6,228 nucleotides of DNA from an uncultured Candidatus Melainabacteria bacterium (GTDB lineage: Bacteria > Cyanobacteriota > Vampirovibrionia > Gastranaerophilales > Gastranaerophilaceae): assembly GCA_937891325.1 (NCBI GenBank), contig CALAFU010000250.1, forward strand, positions 1-6,228. Reading direction: 5' to 3'. The notes beneath the pieces are model-generated. The model searched no databases. It had not been told where the DNA came from and worked only from the letters and a program-made list of their open reading frames with translations. This document shows, one piece after another, positions 1 through 6,228 of the stretch. The first letter of the stretch is position 1; each line of letters begins with the position of its first letter. The position numbers were made by a program, and so were the translations under genes.

Positions 1-847
1 TTGGCAAGGCGGAGCAGATTTTACGCCACCACCTGGATATGAAAACTTTAGCTTTAATTTTAACAACGCTGGTGGCGCTCAAGGCTTTTCATCATTTGAT
101 GGAATGGGCGGAGGTTTTTCAGATTTCTTCAGTTCATTATTTGGTGATATGATGGGCAATACTCAAACTCGTTCTAGAAAAAGCGCTGGCTTTACAGGAT
201 TTGAAGGAATGGGTATGGATTTTGGACAAGGTATGCACACAGGTCACGCCTCTCATGCTCACCAACCAAAGCAAGAAAGTCTTGATATAACTAAGAATGT
301 AAATATTACTGTAAAAGATTTATTTTCAACAAACCCTATTTCAGTAACATTCAAGGAAATTGATAAATGTCAATATTGCCCACCAAACGGAGGCTTTTGC
401 TCAAAATGTCAAGGTACAGGAGTAATTTCAAACGAAAAGAAAGTTAAAGTTAGATTGCCTAAAGGAATAAAAAATGGTCAAAAAATTCGTCTAAAAGGTG
501 AAGGTAAGCAAAGTATAACCGGCGAAAAAGGTGATTTGTTCTTGATTTTAAACATTAAGGATAATAACTATACTGTTGACGGAGATAATTTAACTCAAGA
601 TATTGAAATAACTCCACCAGAAGCTGTTTTAGGTGTACAAAAAGATATTGAAACACCACACGGTAAAATTAATATTAAAATTCCTGCGGGGACATCTTCT
701 GGACAAGCTCTAAGACTTAAAAATTTAGGTTTACCTAAAAAAGATGGCGGATTTGGAGATTTAAATGCAAGAGTTAAAATTGTTATTCCTAAAAATCCAA
801 CAGAAAAACAAAAAGAATTATACAGAAAAATTCAAGAATTAGGATAA
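1..847 (+). CDS. dnaJ: DnaJ/Hsp40 co-chaperone, C-terminal part (5' partial)
   Basis: J-domain co-chaperone that delivers unfolded clients to DnaK (Hsp70) in the cytoplasm. The frame is open from base 2, giving 281 visible residues; the J domain and its HPD motif lie off the left edge. Numbering from base 2, the visible part begins with WQGGADFTPPPG, a motif that follows the J domain in many type-B DnaJ proteins. A Gly/Phe/Met-rich linker follows (about residues 13-90), including FSDFFSSLFG. Peptide-binding domain CTD1 starts at about LDITKNVNITV (94-104) and CTD2 at about residue 190. Conserved pieces include LPKGIKNGQKIRLKGEG, GEKGDLFLIL, and GDLNARVKIVIP near the end. CTD1 carries a short insertion with CQYC and CSKCQGTG (Cys 123, 126, 133, 136): two CxxC motifs where classical DnaJ has four and CbpA has none. 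The ATG at 104 is inside the linker and is not the start. The gene ends at TAA 845-847, directly followed by a terminator. The symbol could equally be a cbpA-like paralogue, since the N-terminus is not visible. Confidence 0.93.
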   Translation, partial: WQGGADFTPPPGYENFSFNFNNAGGAQGFSSFDGMGGGFSDFFSSLFGDMMGNTQTRSRKSAGFTGFEGMGMDFGQGMHTGHASHAHQPKQESLDITKNVNITVKDLFSTNPISVTFKEIDKCQYCPPNGGFCSKCQGTGVISNEKKVKVRLPKGIKNGQKIRLKGEGKQSITGEKGDLFLILNIKDNNYTVDGDNLTQDIEITPPEAVLGVQKDIETPHGKINIKIPAGTSSGQALRLKNLGLPKKDGGFGDLNARVKIVIPKNPTEKQKELYRKIQELG

Positions 848-880
848 AAAAAACGGGCGCTAAGCCCGTTTTTTTTTTTT
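846..880. terminator. Bidirectional intrinsic terminator between dnaJ and mnmG
   Basis: A perfect 5 bp G+C stem (CGGGC at 854-858, GCCCG at 864-868) encloses a 5-base loop, GCTAA. It is flanked by eight A (846-853) and twelve T (869-880), so A-T pairs can lengthen the stem. Read on the + strand, the T run follows the hairpin and ends dnaJ. Read on the - strand, the complement of the A run gives a U tract that ends mnmG. The mnmG stop codon (complement of 879-881) lies at the far end of the T run and the dnaJ stop (845-847) overlaps the A run, so one element serves two converging genes. Confidence 0.93.
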
Positions 881-2747
881 AATGTATCATGTGTTTTTCT
901 AACATTACCATTAGTACTGATAAATCAGCTGGCTTAACACCACCAATTCTAGAGGCTTGAGCCAAGGTTGTAGGTCTGATTTTTTCCAACTTTTCTCTTG
1001 TTTCAGTTGAAATATGACCAATTGTTGAATAATCAATGTCTTTAGGAATCTTGATTTTTTCTAGCTTGCCAGCATTATCAACTTGTTGTTCTTGACGTTT
1101 TAAATATCCGTCATATTTTATTAATATTTCAACTTGTTCATATACGTCCTTAGGTAAGTCAAGAGTATTTGTTGCTACGTCTAACTCTTTAAGTAATTTA
1201 TAATCTACGTTTGGACGTTTTATTAATTCTGATAATCTGATACCTTTATCAATATGTTCGCCGTGTTTTTCTAATATTTCGTTTACCTTGTCTGTTGCTG
1301 GCAATTTAGTATCTTTTAGACGTTGAATTTCGTTTGCAATTGTATCTTGTTTTTGTAGATATCTATTATATTGAGTCTCGTCTAACAAGCCCACTTTGTG
1401 CCCTATTTCGCTCAATCTTGCATCTGCGTTATCTTGACGCAATAACAATCTATATTCAGAACGAGAAGTTAACATTCTGTATGGTTCTTCAATATCTTTG
1501 GTTACTAAGTCATCAATTAAAGTGCCGATATAAGAGGAACTTCTTGAAAGTTCTAACATATCTGATTTATTTAAGTAGTTGAAGGCATTAATACCAGCAA
1601 TTAAACCTTGTGCTGCAGCTTCTTCATAACCGCTTGTACCATTAATTTGACCTGCCATAAACAAGCCTTTAACGCGTTTTGTCATCAATGAATGGCTATT
1701 TTGAACGGCTGGAACATAATCATATTCGACAGCATAAGCAGGTTTAATTATGTGAGCGTTTTCAAGTCCAGGAAGAGTCCTAACCATTTGAACTTGAACA
1801 TCAGCTGGTAAACTGCTTGAAAAACCTTGAATATAAACTTCATAAGTGCTTAAACCTTCCGGTTCTACAAAGATGTGGTGTGAAGGATTAGATGCAAATC
1901 TAACAATTTTATCTTCAATTGAAGGGCAATATCTAGGACCAATTGCGTGAATTAATCCACTATACATTGGGGATTTATCTAAATTTGCCTTAATAATTTC
2001 GTGAGTTTTTGCATTCGTTTTAGTTAAATAGCATGGATATTGCTTTCTTACAGGTCTATCAGGTCTGAATGAATAAAAACTCAATTCTTCATCACCGTTT
2101 TGTATAATCATTTTAGAATAATCAATTGTACGGCTATCAACGCGTTGAGGAGTGCCTGTTTTTAATCGTTTTATAGTAAATCCTAAATCAATAAGAGATT
2201 TAGATAAACCCCTTGCAGGCATTTCGCCTAATCTTCCTGCTGGATAAGAATTTAGACCTACCCAAATCTTTGCTTCTAAAGATGTACCAGTGGTTAAAAT
2301 TACGGCAGGAGAGCTGTATGTAATACCATACTCATCAACAGCACCAATAATTTTGTCATCTTTTGTTAAAAGTTGAGAAATACAGCATTGTTTCAAGAAA
2401 ATATTTTCATTTTCTTGTATAACATTGCGCATGTACTGTGTATATTCTTTTTTATCTGATTGAGCTCTTAAAGCTCTTACGGCTGGACCTTTAGACATAT
2501 TTAATGTCTTCATTTGAAGATATGTAGCATCAGCTGTAATGCCCATTTGACCGCCCAAAGCATCAATTTCTCTAACTAATGTAGACTTTGCGGGGCCTCC
2601 TATTGCAGGATTACAAGGCATCAAAGCAATGTTATCCATATTAAGCGAGCATAACAGTGTCTTTAGACCTAATCTAGCAGATGCAAGAGCAGCTTCGCAA
2701 CCTGCGTGTCCCGCACCAACTACTATACAATCAAATTTATTATTCAT
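879..2747 (-). CDS. mnmG: tRNA uridine-5-carboxymethylaminomethyl modification enzyme MnmG (GidA)
   Basis: FAD-dependent enzyme that, with the GTPase MnmE, installs the (carboxymethyl)aminomethyl group on C5 of wobble uridine 34 in certain tRNAs, using methylene-tetrahydrofolate and glycine or ammonium. It acts in the cytoplasm. Numbering from the chosen start, the FAD-binding GAGHAG is at residues 11-16, CNPAIGGPAKS at 45-55 and KTGTP near 196-200. GidA signature 1, GPRYCPSIEDK, is near 270-280; its Cys274 corresponds to the catalytic Cys277 of E. coli. Signature 2 begins AGQINGTSGYEEAAAQG near 365. The helical C-terminus (STETREKLEKIRP, then ASRIGGVKPAD) is the MnmE/tRNA-binding end. The length of 622 residues matches the family (about 620-630), so the gene looks intact. 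The ATG at 2747 gives MNNKFDCIVVGAG, like known homologues. An in-frame ATG at 2756 is nearly as good and sits exactly where a transcript from the -10 box at 2763-2768 should begin. The ATG at 2792 would add a Tyr/Asn-rich stretch inside the promoter and is unlikely. No neighbouring mnmE or rsmG is visible. Confidence 0.96.
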   Translation of the reverse strand: MNNKFDCIVVGAGHAGCEAALASARLGLKTLLCSLNMDNIALMPCNPAIGGPAKSTLVREIDALGGQMGITADATYLQMKTLNMSKGPAVRALRAQSDKKEYTQYMRNVIQENENIFLKQCCISQLLTKDDKIIGAVDEYGITYSSPAVILTTGTSLEAKIWVGLNSYPAGRLGEMPARGLSKSLIDLGFTIKRLKTGTPQRVDSRTIDYSKMIIQNGDEELSFYSFRPDRPVRKQYPCYLTKTNAKTHEIIKANLDKSPMYSGLIHAIGPRYCPSIEDKIVRFASNPSHHIFVEPEGLSTYEVYIQGFSSSLPADVQVQMVRTLPGLENAHIIKPAYAVEYDYVPAVQNSHSLMTKRVKGLFMAGQINGTSGYEEAAAQGLIAGINAFNYLNKSDMLELSRSSSYIGTLIDDLVTKDIEEPYRMLTSRSEYRLLLRQDNADARLSEIGHKVGLLDETQYNRYLQKQDTIANEIQRLKDTKLPATDKVNEILEKHGEHIDKGIRLSELIKRPNVDYKLLKELDVATNTLDLPKDVYEQVEILIKYDGYLKRQEQQVDNAGKLEKIKIPKDIDYSTIGHISTETREKLEKIRPTTLAQASRIGGVKPADLSVLMVMLEKHMIH

Positions 2748-2788
2748 ATAATCCATAAAATAATTATAATACAAATTTATGTTATAAT
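2743..2788 (+). promoter_or_regulatory. Putative promoter(s) for the secreted protein gene, two -10 candidates
   Basis: Two perfect TATAAT hexamers lie on the + strand, at 2765-2770 and 2783-2788. The first has a partial -35 match, TTCATA (4 of 6 with TTGACA), at 2743-2748, 16 bp upstream, and would give a leader of about 21 bases. The second would start transcription near 2795, only about 3 bases before the ATG at 2798, with no recognisable -35. The leader between the first candidate and the ATG contains no AGG or GGA, so translation would not use a Shine-Dalgarno sequence from either promoter. The first hexamer belongs to the 8 bp palindrome ATTATAAT (2763-2770), which also gives the mnmG -10 box on the other strand. 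Confidence 0.5.
2763..2768 (-). promoter_or_regulatory. Putative -10 box for mnmG (divergent promoter)
   Basis: On the - strand, bases 2768 to 2763 read TATAAT, a perfect sigma-70 -10 hexamer. The expected start of transcription, about 7 bases further on, falls at 2756, the A of an in-frame ATG of mnmG; the preferred ATG at 2747 would then have a 9-base leader. No good -35 hexamer is seen 16-18 bp upstream. No Shine-Dalgarno sequence precedes either ATG beyond a weak GGA four bases before 2747. AT-rich DNA gives TATAAT by chance, so this rests on position rather than on a full promoter. Confidence 0.5.
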
Positions 2789-2797
2789 GCATTTATT

Positions 2798-3406
2798 ATG
2801 AAAAAATTACTTTTATTATTAATATTTTACATTATAATTTTATCGCCATCTATCGCTACGGAACAAAATGTAATCCGCGGACAAGTTAACTTTGATTGGC
2901 TGACAAAATCACAACTAGAACGAGACGAAAATATTGAGTCTATCCGCAAAACTCTATATTCACAAGATGTTACGCAAAAATTTGCAAAGAAAGAATTTAG
3001 AGAAACTTACAAAGACTATTTGAAAGATAAGAACAATAAAAAGCATTATATGCAAGTTTTATCAGGTGTAAAACATACTGAAACTGAAAATTTATCTGGA
3101 TTTTTTACTTTAAAAGATAAAATTTTATATGCTTATGCAATCCAATATAAAAATGAACCAAGAACAGTTTATTATTATGATACATTAGGAAATTTAAGAT
3201 ACGTCGATAAGCTATCTGACAATTATCCAAACTATCCATATTATTCACATCAGTATTATGTAAGTGGAAAACTTGTAAGTTCAATTTATTTTACAGCTTA
3301 TGACACTCAATATATGTATAAAAACGGCAAATTTATTGGGGTATGGTTTAAAGATACAATGTTCAATTCTAGAGCTAAAAAGATTATGACAAGAACTAAT
3401 TATTAA
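2798..3406 (+). CDS. Exported tyrosine-rich protein of unknown function
   Basis: I do not recognise this 202-residue protein as a named family. Residues 1-20 form a Sec signal peptide: KK, then a run of Leu/Ile to about residue 15, then SPSIA with probable cleavage after Ala20. There is no Cys at the cleavage site, so it is not a lipoprotein, and no other membrane segment. Residues 35-90 are charged and probably helical (QLERDENIESIRKTLY, FAKKEFRETYKDYLKDK). Residues 100-202 look beta-rich and very rich in tyrosine: 23 Tyr in all, 18 of them after residue 110. Three stretches share a Y-Y/M-x-x-G-x-L/F pattern: YYDTLGNLRYV (126-136), QYYVSGKLVSSIYF (152-165) and QYMYKNGKFIGVWF (171-184). They resemble the hairpins of YwqK/MORN-like repeats, though no family match is claimed. 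The mature protein should act in the periplasm, on the surface or outside the cell. The start ATG lacks a Shine-Dalgarno sequence, but the signal peptide begins exactly there. The gene is transcribed away from mnmG and toward the AsmA-like gene. Confidence 0.85.
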   Translation: MKKLLLLLIFYIIILSPSIATEQNVIRGQVNFDWLTKSQLERDENIESIRKTLYSQDVTQKFAKKEFRETYKDYLKDKNNKKHYMQVLSGVKHTETENLSGFFTLKDKILYAYAIQYKNEPRTVYYYDTLGNLRYVDKLSDNYPNYPYYSHQYYVSGKLVSSIYFTAYDTQYMYKNGKFIGVWFKDTMFNSRAKKIMTRTNY

Positions 3407-6228
3407 TTATTCAACCCATCTAAAGCTATCTACGTATTCATCACCGCTAATATCGCCATGAACTTCAACGGCAAAGATTCTGTATAATTTATTAGATAAC
3501 TCAATACCCGGAATTTTATTTATATCATTAATAAATGAAGAATCTTTTGTTTGAGTTAAATTTACCCCTGGAATAGTATTAAACAGTGTATTTAATGATG
3601 CATTACCGATTGGTCCTAATGCATTAGCAATCTTCTTTGACAAGCGACCAAATACATACATGTCAGCATAGTAGTTGCTCATATTATAAATACCTGTGAT
3701 AAACAAACTTAAATCTCTACTGCTTGAAGTGATTTGAATTTTGTCGGCAACACCATTATTTACGGCAATAGTACCTTTTATTAAGTCAAAGTTGCCTGTC
3801 TTTAATGGAGTTACTAAATCGATAAGCCCATTTAACGACAAGCCTGTTATACCACTTTTAATCAAGTTTCCAGCTTTCAATAAGTATTCTAGAGAACCTA
3901 ATTTAGGCATTCTACCATTTTTAACTTGGAAGTTTGCTTGCCCATTCAATGTTTTCATACAAGCAGTTTGTGTTGCGCCTGTGCAGGAAAAATTCATCTT
4001 ACCATCAATCGCACCATAAAGTTGTCCGTGTAATTCAAATAATGATGATAAAAGTTTGTCTGCATCTGCACCAGAAACATTAAGTGCAAAAGTTGAATAC
4101 TTTGTCTTAAAGTTATGATGCACAGAACCGTTCATATCACCATGGGCAAGCTCAAACATAAAGTTTTTAATATCAACTATTCTATTTTTGTAGCTAATTT
4201 TTGCCTTTAAATTCTTAGCATCAATATTTTCAACATGAATATTATCAGCATTAATATCTAAATTATTAATAACAACTTGAGGCACAGGCATAGCTTGAAT
4301 ATTACTTACGGCATCATCTTTAGTTGCCTCAACCTCATAATTTTTTATTGAATCAATAATCGCGTTTACATTAAAATTACCTACGCTTAAAGTTGCATTA
4401 TTAACTGTATACGGTGCTGTAAGTTTATTTAGTGCAATTGCATTAATATTAAATTTGTTAGTTAAGAAGACACCATTTACAACACAATGAATTGTAGTTG
4501 GTAAGAACTTCAACGAAATATCATTAAGTGAAGTACCTAAAAATGGCATATCCATACCAATTAAAGAAAAATCACCTCTTACTTGAGGATTTTTTATAGT
4601 TCCATTCAAGTAAACATCAGATTCAAACTGTCCTTTTTTTATAAATGGTTTTTTAAATACAATATTAAAAATTTTAGTATCTGTAGGTAAATATGTTTTA
4701 ATTCTAAAGTTTTTAAATTGAATTTGTTTTTTATTATAAATCACATCACCAGACGTAGAAAGCTGGCGCGATACAACCGCACGGTGATTTTGAGAATAAA
4801 TTAACTTATCATACAAGAATGATTTTACAGTTATCGCTTTAGGTGAATAATTTGCATTTAAAGACAAGTGAATTGGGGCATTTTCAGCACCTAATGAAGC
4901 ACCCATATAATATAAACTTGAGCCCTGAGCAATTTTTACAATTGAACGAGTATTTAAGTTGCTTAAAGGTCCTGATAGAGCAACCGAAAGGTCAACATCA
5001 CCTTTTAGTTTAATTGGATAAATTTCCTTTTTATTATAAACAATATCAATAAACTTTTGATTTGGCTTTGATGTCAAATAGGCTGCAACTGAAGGTTTCG
5101 TCAATAAATTTGAGACTTTACCTTCAATTAGAGCTGGCATTGAGCCTGCAACAAAGTTTACTTTATTAATGTTTAAAGATGTTCCCTTAATATTTGCATT
5201 ACCGCTTACAAACTTAATTGGTAAGTTTAATGGTTTATAAATCAAGTTTAAATTTTTAAAATTAACAAAGCCGTTAAGGTTAACACCTTTTACATCTATT
5301 TTTTCCGCACTACCTTTATAAGAGCCTTCAACATTAAAATAAGAGTTATCTTGTTCTGAAGTATTTATAACTCTAATATCTTTTAAATCAATAGCTCGTA
5401 CAATATCAGCAACTTTCACTTTGCCTGTATTAAATTTAATATTTGCGATACCCTTTTTTATTGAACCTTGCGTTTTAATTACAGAACTAGAAATAGCAGT
5501 TTTTATGTCAAAATCGGTATCAAAATTATGGAATTTAATTAAACCACTAATGTTTTTTATTGGTTTGGCAAGCTCTACAACTTTTATTCCTGCAGAATCA
5601 AGTTTAATTTCACCGTCTACATTAACATTTTTACCAAAATCTAAATCTTTAATACTTAATAATTCACCTTTTATATTCATTTTTACATCGGCAAGTCCAC
5701 TAGCTCTGTCTGCCGGTTTTAATAAATCTTGCAAATCTTTCAGCATAGGAGAAGTTTTAGCAACGATTAAAAGTTGTTCTAAGGGTTGTTTATTTCCAAC
5801 AAAATCAAAGTTAAATTTACCAGCTAAATTGCAAGTTCCGTCAATAGATACAGGTTTATTATTAACTAAGCCCTTTTTTAAGTTAAAAATAGTATTAAAA
5901 TCGTCAAAAACTAACGTTGCATCAGCATTTGTTAGGATAAACTTAGGAATGTCATCAAAATAAGTTGTTGCATCAATTGCATTAAATCTACCAAATGTAT
6001 GAGGATCTTTTTTATTACCTTTTACAGTTAAATCAATGTTCCCCCAGCCGGAAAAGCCCATTACAGGCACGGGACCTAGCTCAAATTGCAATGCCTGATG
6101 TACGGGCATTAATACTTTTTCTGCAATGGATAAATCAATTCTAGGAGTACTTGTGATGTGCAAATCAACGTCTTTGTTTTTATATAAATTAACTCGTCCT
6201 ACAACATCAACTCGCTGTGTAATTTCAG
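3407..6228 (-). CDS. AsmA/TamB/YhdP-like envelope protein (N-terminus off the right edge)
   Basis: Large beta-rich protein of the AsmA-like superfamily, whose members span the periplasm from the inner membrane and are linked to phospholipid transport to the outer membrane. The frame runs uninterrupted to the window edge (939 complete codons before the stop), so the start and the expected N-terminal membrane anchor are missing; TTG at 6163 is internal, because the frame continues upstream with EITQRVDVVGRVNLYKNKDV. Numbering from the edge, most of the protein is a chain of short alternating beta strands with TamB-like units, such as LSGPLSNLNTRSIVKI (417-432) and LNGTIKNPQVRGDFSL (540-555). 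The end, about residues 650-890, matches the AsmA C-terminal pattern: LNGQANFQVKNGRMPKLGSL, then LIKGTIAVNNGVADKIQITS and a glycine/asparagine-rich close (ALGPIGNASLNTL). There are only four cysteines; two lie close together (748 and 756). Homology to the superfamily is fairly clear, but the exact subfamily (AsmA, TamB or YhdP) cannot be set without the N-terminus. The stop TAA (complement of 3407-3409) directly abuts the stop of the secreted protein gene, with no terminator hairpin between them. Confidence 0.85.
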   Translation of the reverse strand, partial: EITQRVDVVGRVNLYKNKDVDLHITSTPRIDLSIAEKVLMPVHQALQFELGPVPVMGFSGWGNIDLTVKGNKKDPHTFGRFNAIDATTYFDDIPKFILTNADATLVFDDFNTIFNLKKGLVNNKPVSIDGTCNLAGKFNFDFVGNKQPLEQLLIVAKTSPMLKDLQDLLKPADRASGLADVKMNIKGELLSIKDLDFGKNVNVDGEIKLDSAGIKVVELAKPIKNISGLIKFHNFDTDFDIKTAISSSVIKTQGSIKKGIANIKFNTGKVKVADIVRAIDLKDIRVINTSEQDNSYFNVEGSYKGSAEKIDVKGVNLNGFVNFKNLNLIYKPLNLPIKFVSGNANIKGTSLNINKVNFVAGSMPALIEGKVSNLLTKPSVAAYLTSKPNQKFIDIVYNKKEIYPIKLKGDVDLSVALSGPLSNLNTRSIVKIAQGSSLYYMGASLGAENAPIHLSLNANYSPKAITVKSFLYDKLIYSQNHRAVVSRQLSTSGDVIYNKKQIQFKNFRIKTYLPTDTKIFNIVFKKPFIKKGQFESDVYLNGTIKNPQVRGDFSLIGMDMPFLGTSLNDISLKFLPTTIHCVVNGVFLTNKFNINAIALNKLTAPYTVNNATLSVGNFNVNAIIDSIKNYEVEATKDDAVSNIQAMPVPQVVINNLDINADNIHVENIDAKNLKAKISYKNRIVDIKNFMFELAHGDMNGSVHHNFKTKYSTFALNVSGADADKLLSSLFELHGQLYGAIDGKMNFSCTGATQTACMKTLNGQANFQVKNGRMPKLGSLEYLLKAGNLIKSGITGLSLNGLIDLVTPLKTGNFDLIKGTIAVNNGVADKIQITSSSRDLSLFITGIYNMSNYYADMYVFGRLSKKIANALGPIGNASLNTLFNTIPGVNLTQTKDSSFINDINKIPGIELSNKLYRIFAVEVHGDISGDEYVDSFRWVE

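Noticed and set aside
104..847. ATG at 104 as the start of the DnaJ-like protein
   Set aside because: The frame is open from base 2 and encodes the conserved WQGGADFTPPPG segment upstream, so the ATG is an internal methionine of the linker and the gene is cut by the window edge.
1334..1582. Open frame of 82 codons on the + strand inside mnmG
   Set aside because: It is antisense to a highly conserved gene, has no ribosome binding site and its product has no recognisable features.
2748..2792. Extended mnmG start at 2792
   Set aside because: It would add 15 Tyr/Asn-rich residues not expected in MnmG and would make the promoter region coding. Starts at 2747 or 2756 fit the family N-terminus better.
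3741..4019. Open frame of 92 codons on the + strand inside the AsmA-like gene
   Set aside because: It lies opposite the conserved AsmA C-terminal region and shows no start signal or family resemblance.
4731..5042. Short repeated string TTTTTATTATAAA near 4731 and 5030
   Set aside because: It encodes the similar peptides IYNKKQ and VYNKKE in the beta-repeat protein; this is codon-level similarity in AT-rich DNA, not a DNA repeat element.
5421..5963. Open frame of 180 codons on the + strand inside the AsmA-like gene
   Set aside because: It is long and hydrophobic, but it is fully antisense to a convincing coding frame. Its Ser/Leu/Ile/Phe-rich composition is what the complement of Lys/Asn/Asp-rich AT-biased codons produces, and I see no promoter or ribosome site for it.
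3407..6163. Start of the AsmA-like protein at 6163
   Set aside because: The codon there is TTG and the frame continues without a stop to the window edge with sequence of the same character; there is no signal or membrane anchor at this point, so the gene is 5' partial.

Overview
The window is AT-rich DNA (roughly one third G+C by eye) from a bacterium that appears to have two membranes. It holds four protein genes that alternate in direction (+, -, +, -), with almost no space between them and no RNA genes, mobile elements, CRISPR arrays or phage genes. An AsmA/TamB/YhdP-type envelope protein points to a diderm. The low G+C and the general look of the DnaJ and MnmG sequences resemble non-photosynthetic gut relatives of Cyanobacteria (Gastranaerophilales / 'Melainabacteria'). 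That placement is an inference from memory of protein style, not a demonstrated result.

Layout: (1) 1-847, +, the C-terminal ~281 residues of a DnaJ/Hsp40 co-chaperone whose J domain lies off the left edge; it carries a shrunken zinc finger with only two CxxC motifs. (2) 846-880, a strong intrinsic terminator that should work on both strands, placed between the converging dnaJ and mnmG genes. (3) 879-2747, -, complete mnmG (gidA), the tRNA wobble-uridine modification enzyme. (4) 2748-2797, a ~50 bp divergent promoter region with a palindromic -10 element, serving mnmG to the left and a small secreted protein to the right; neither gene has a convincing Shine-Dalgarno sequence. (5) 2798-3406, +, an unrecognised 202-residue exported, tyrosine-rich protein. 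(6) 3407-6228, -, a long AsmA/TamB-like protein, open at the right edge so its N-terminus is missing; its stop codon directly abuts the stop of the secreted protein gene.

Because neighbouring genes always point in opposite directions, none share an operon inside this window. dnaJ (protein folding) and mnmG (tRNA modification) are housekeeping genes. The secreted protein and the AsmA-like protein both act in the envelope or outside the cytoplasm, but nothing in the sequence ties them functionally. I see no evidence for a new multi-gene system. The points most worth a second look are the reduced DnaJ zinc site, the compact divergent promoter with likely leaderless or near-leaderless starts, and the tyrosine-rich secreted protein with a triplicated hairpin-like motif.
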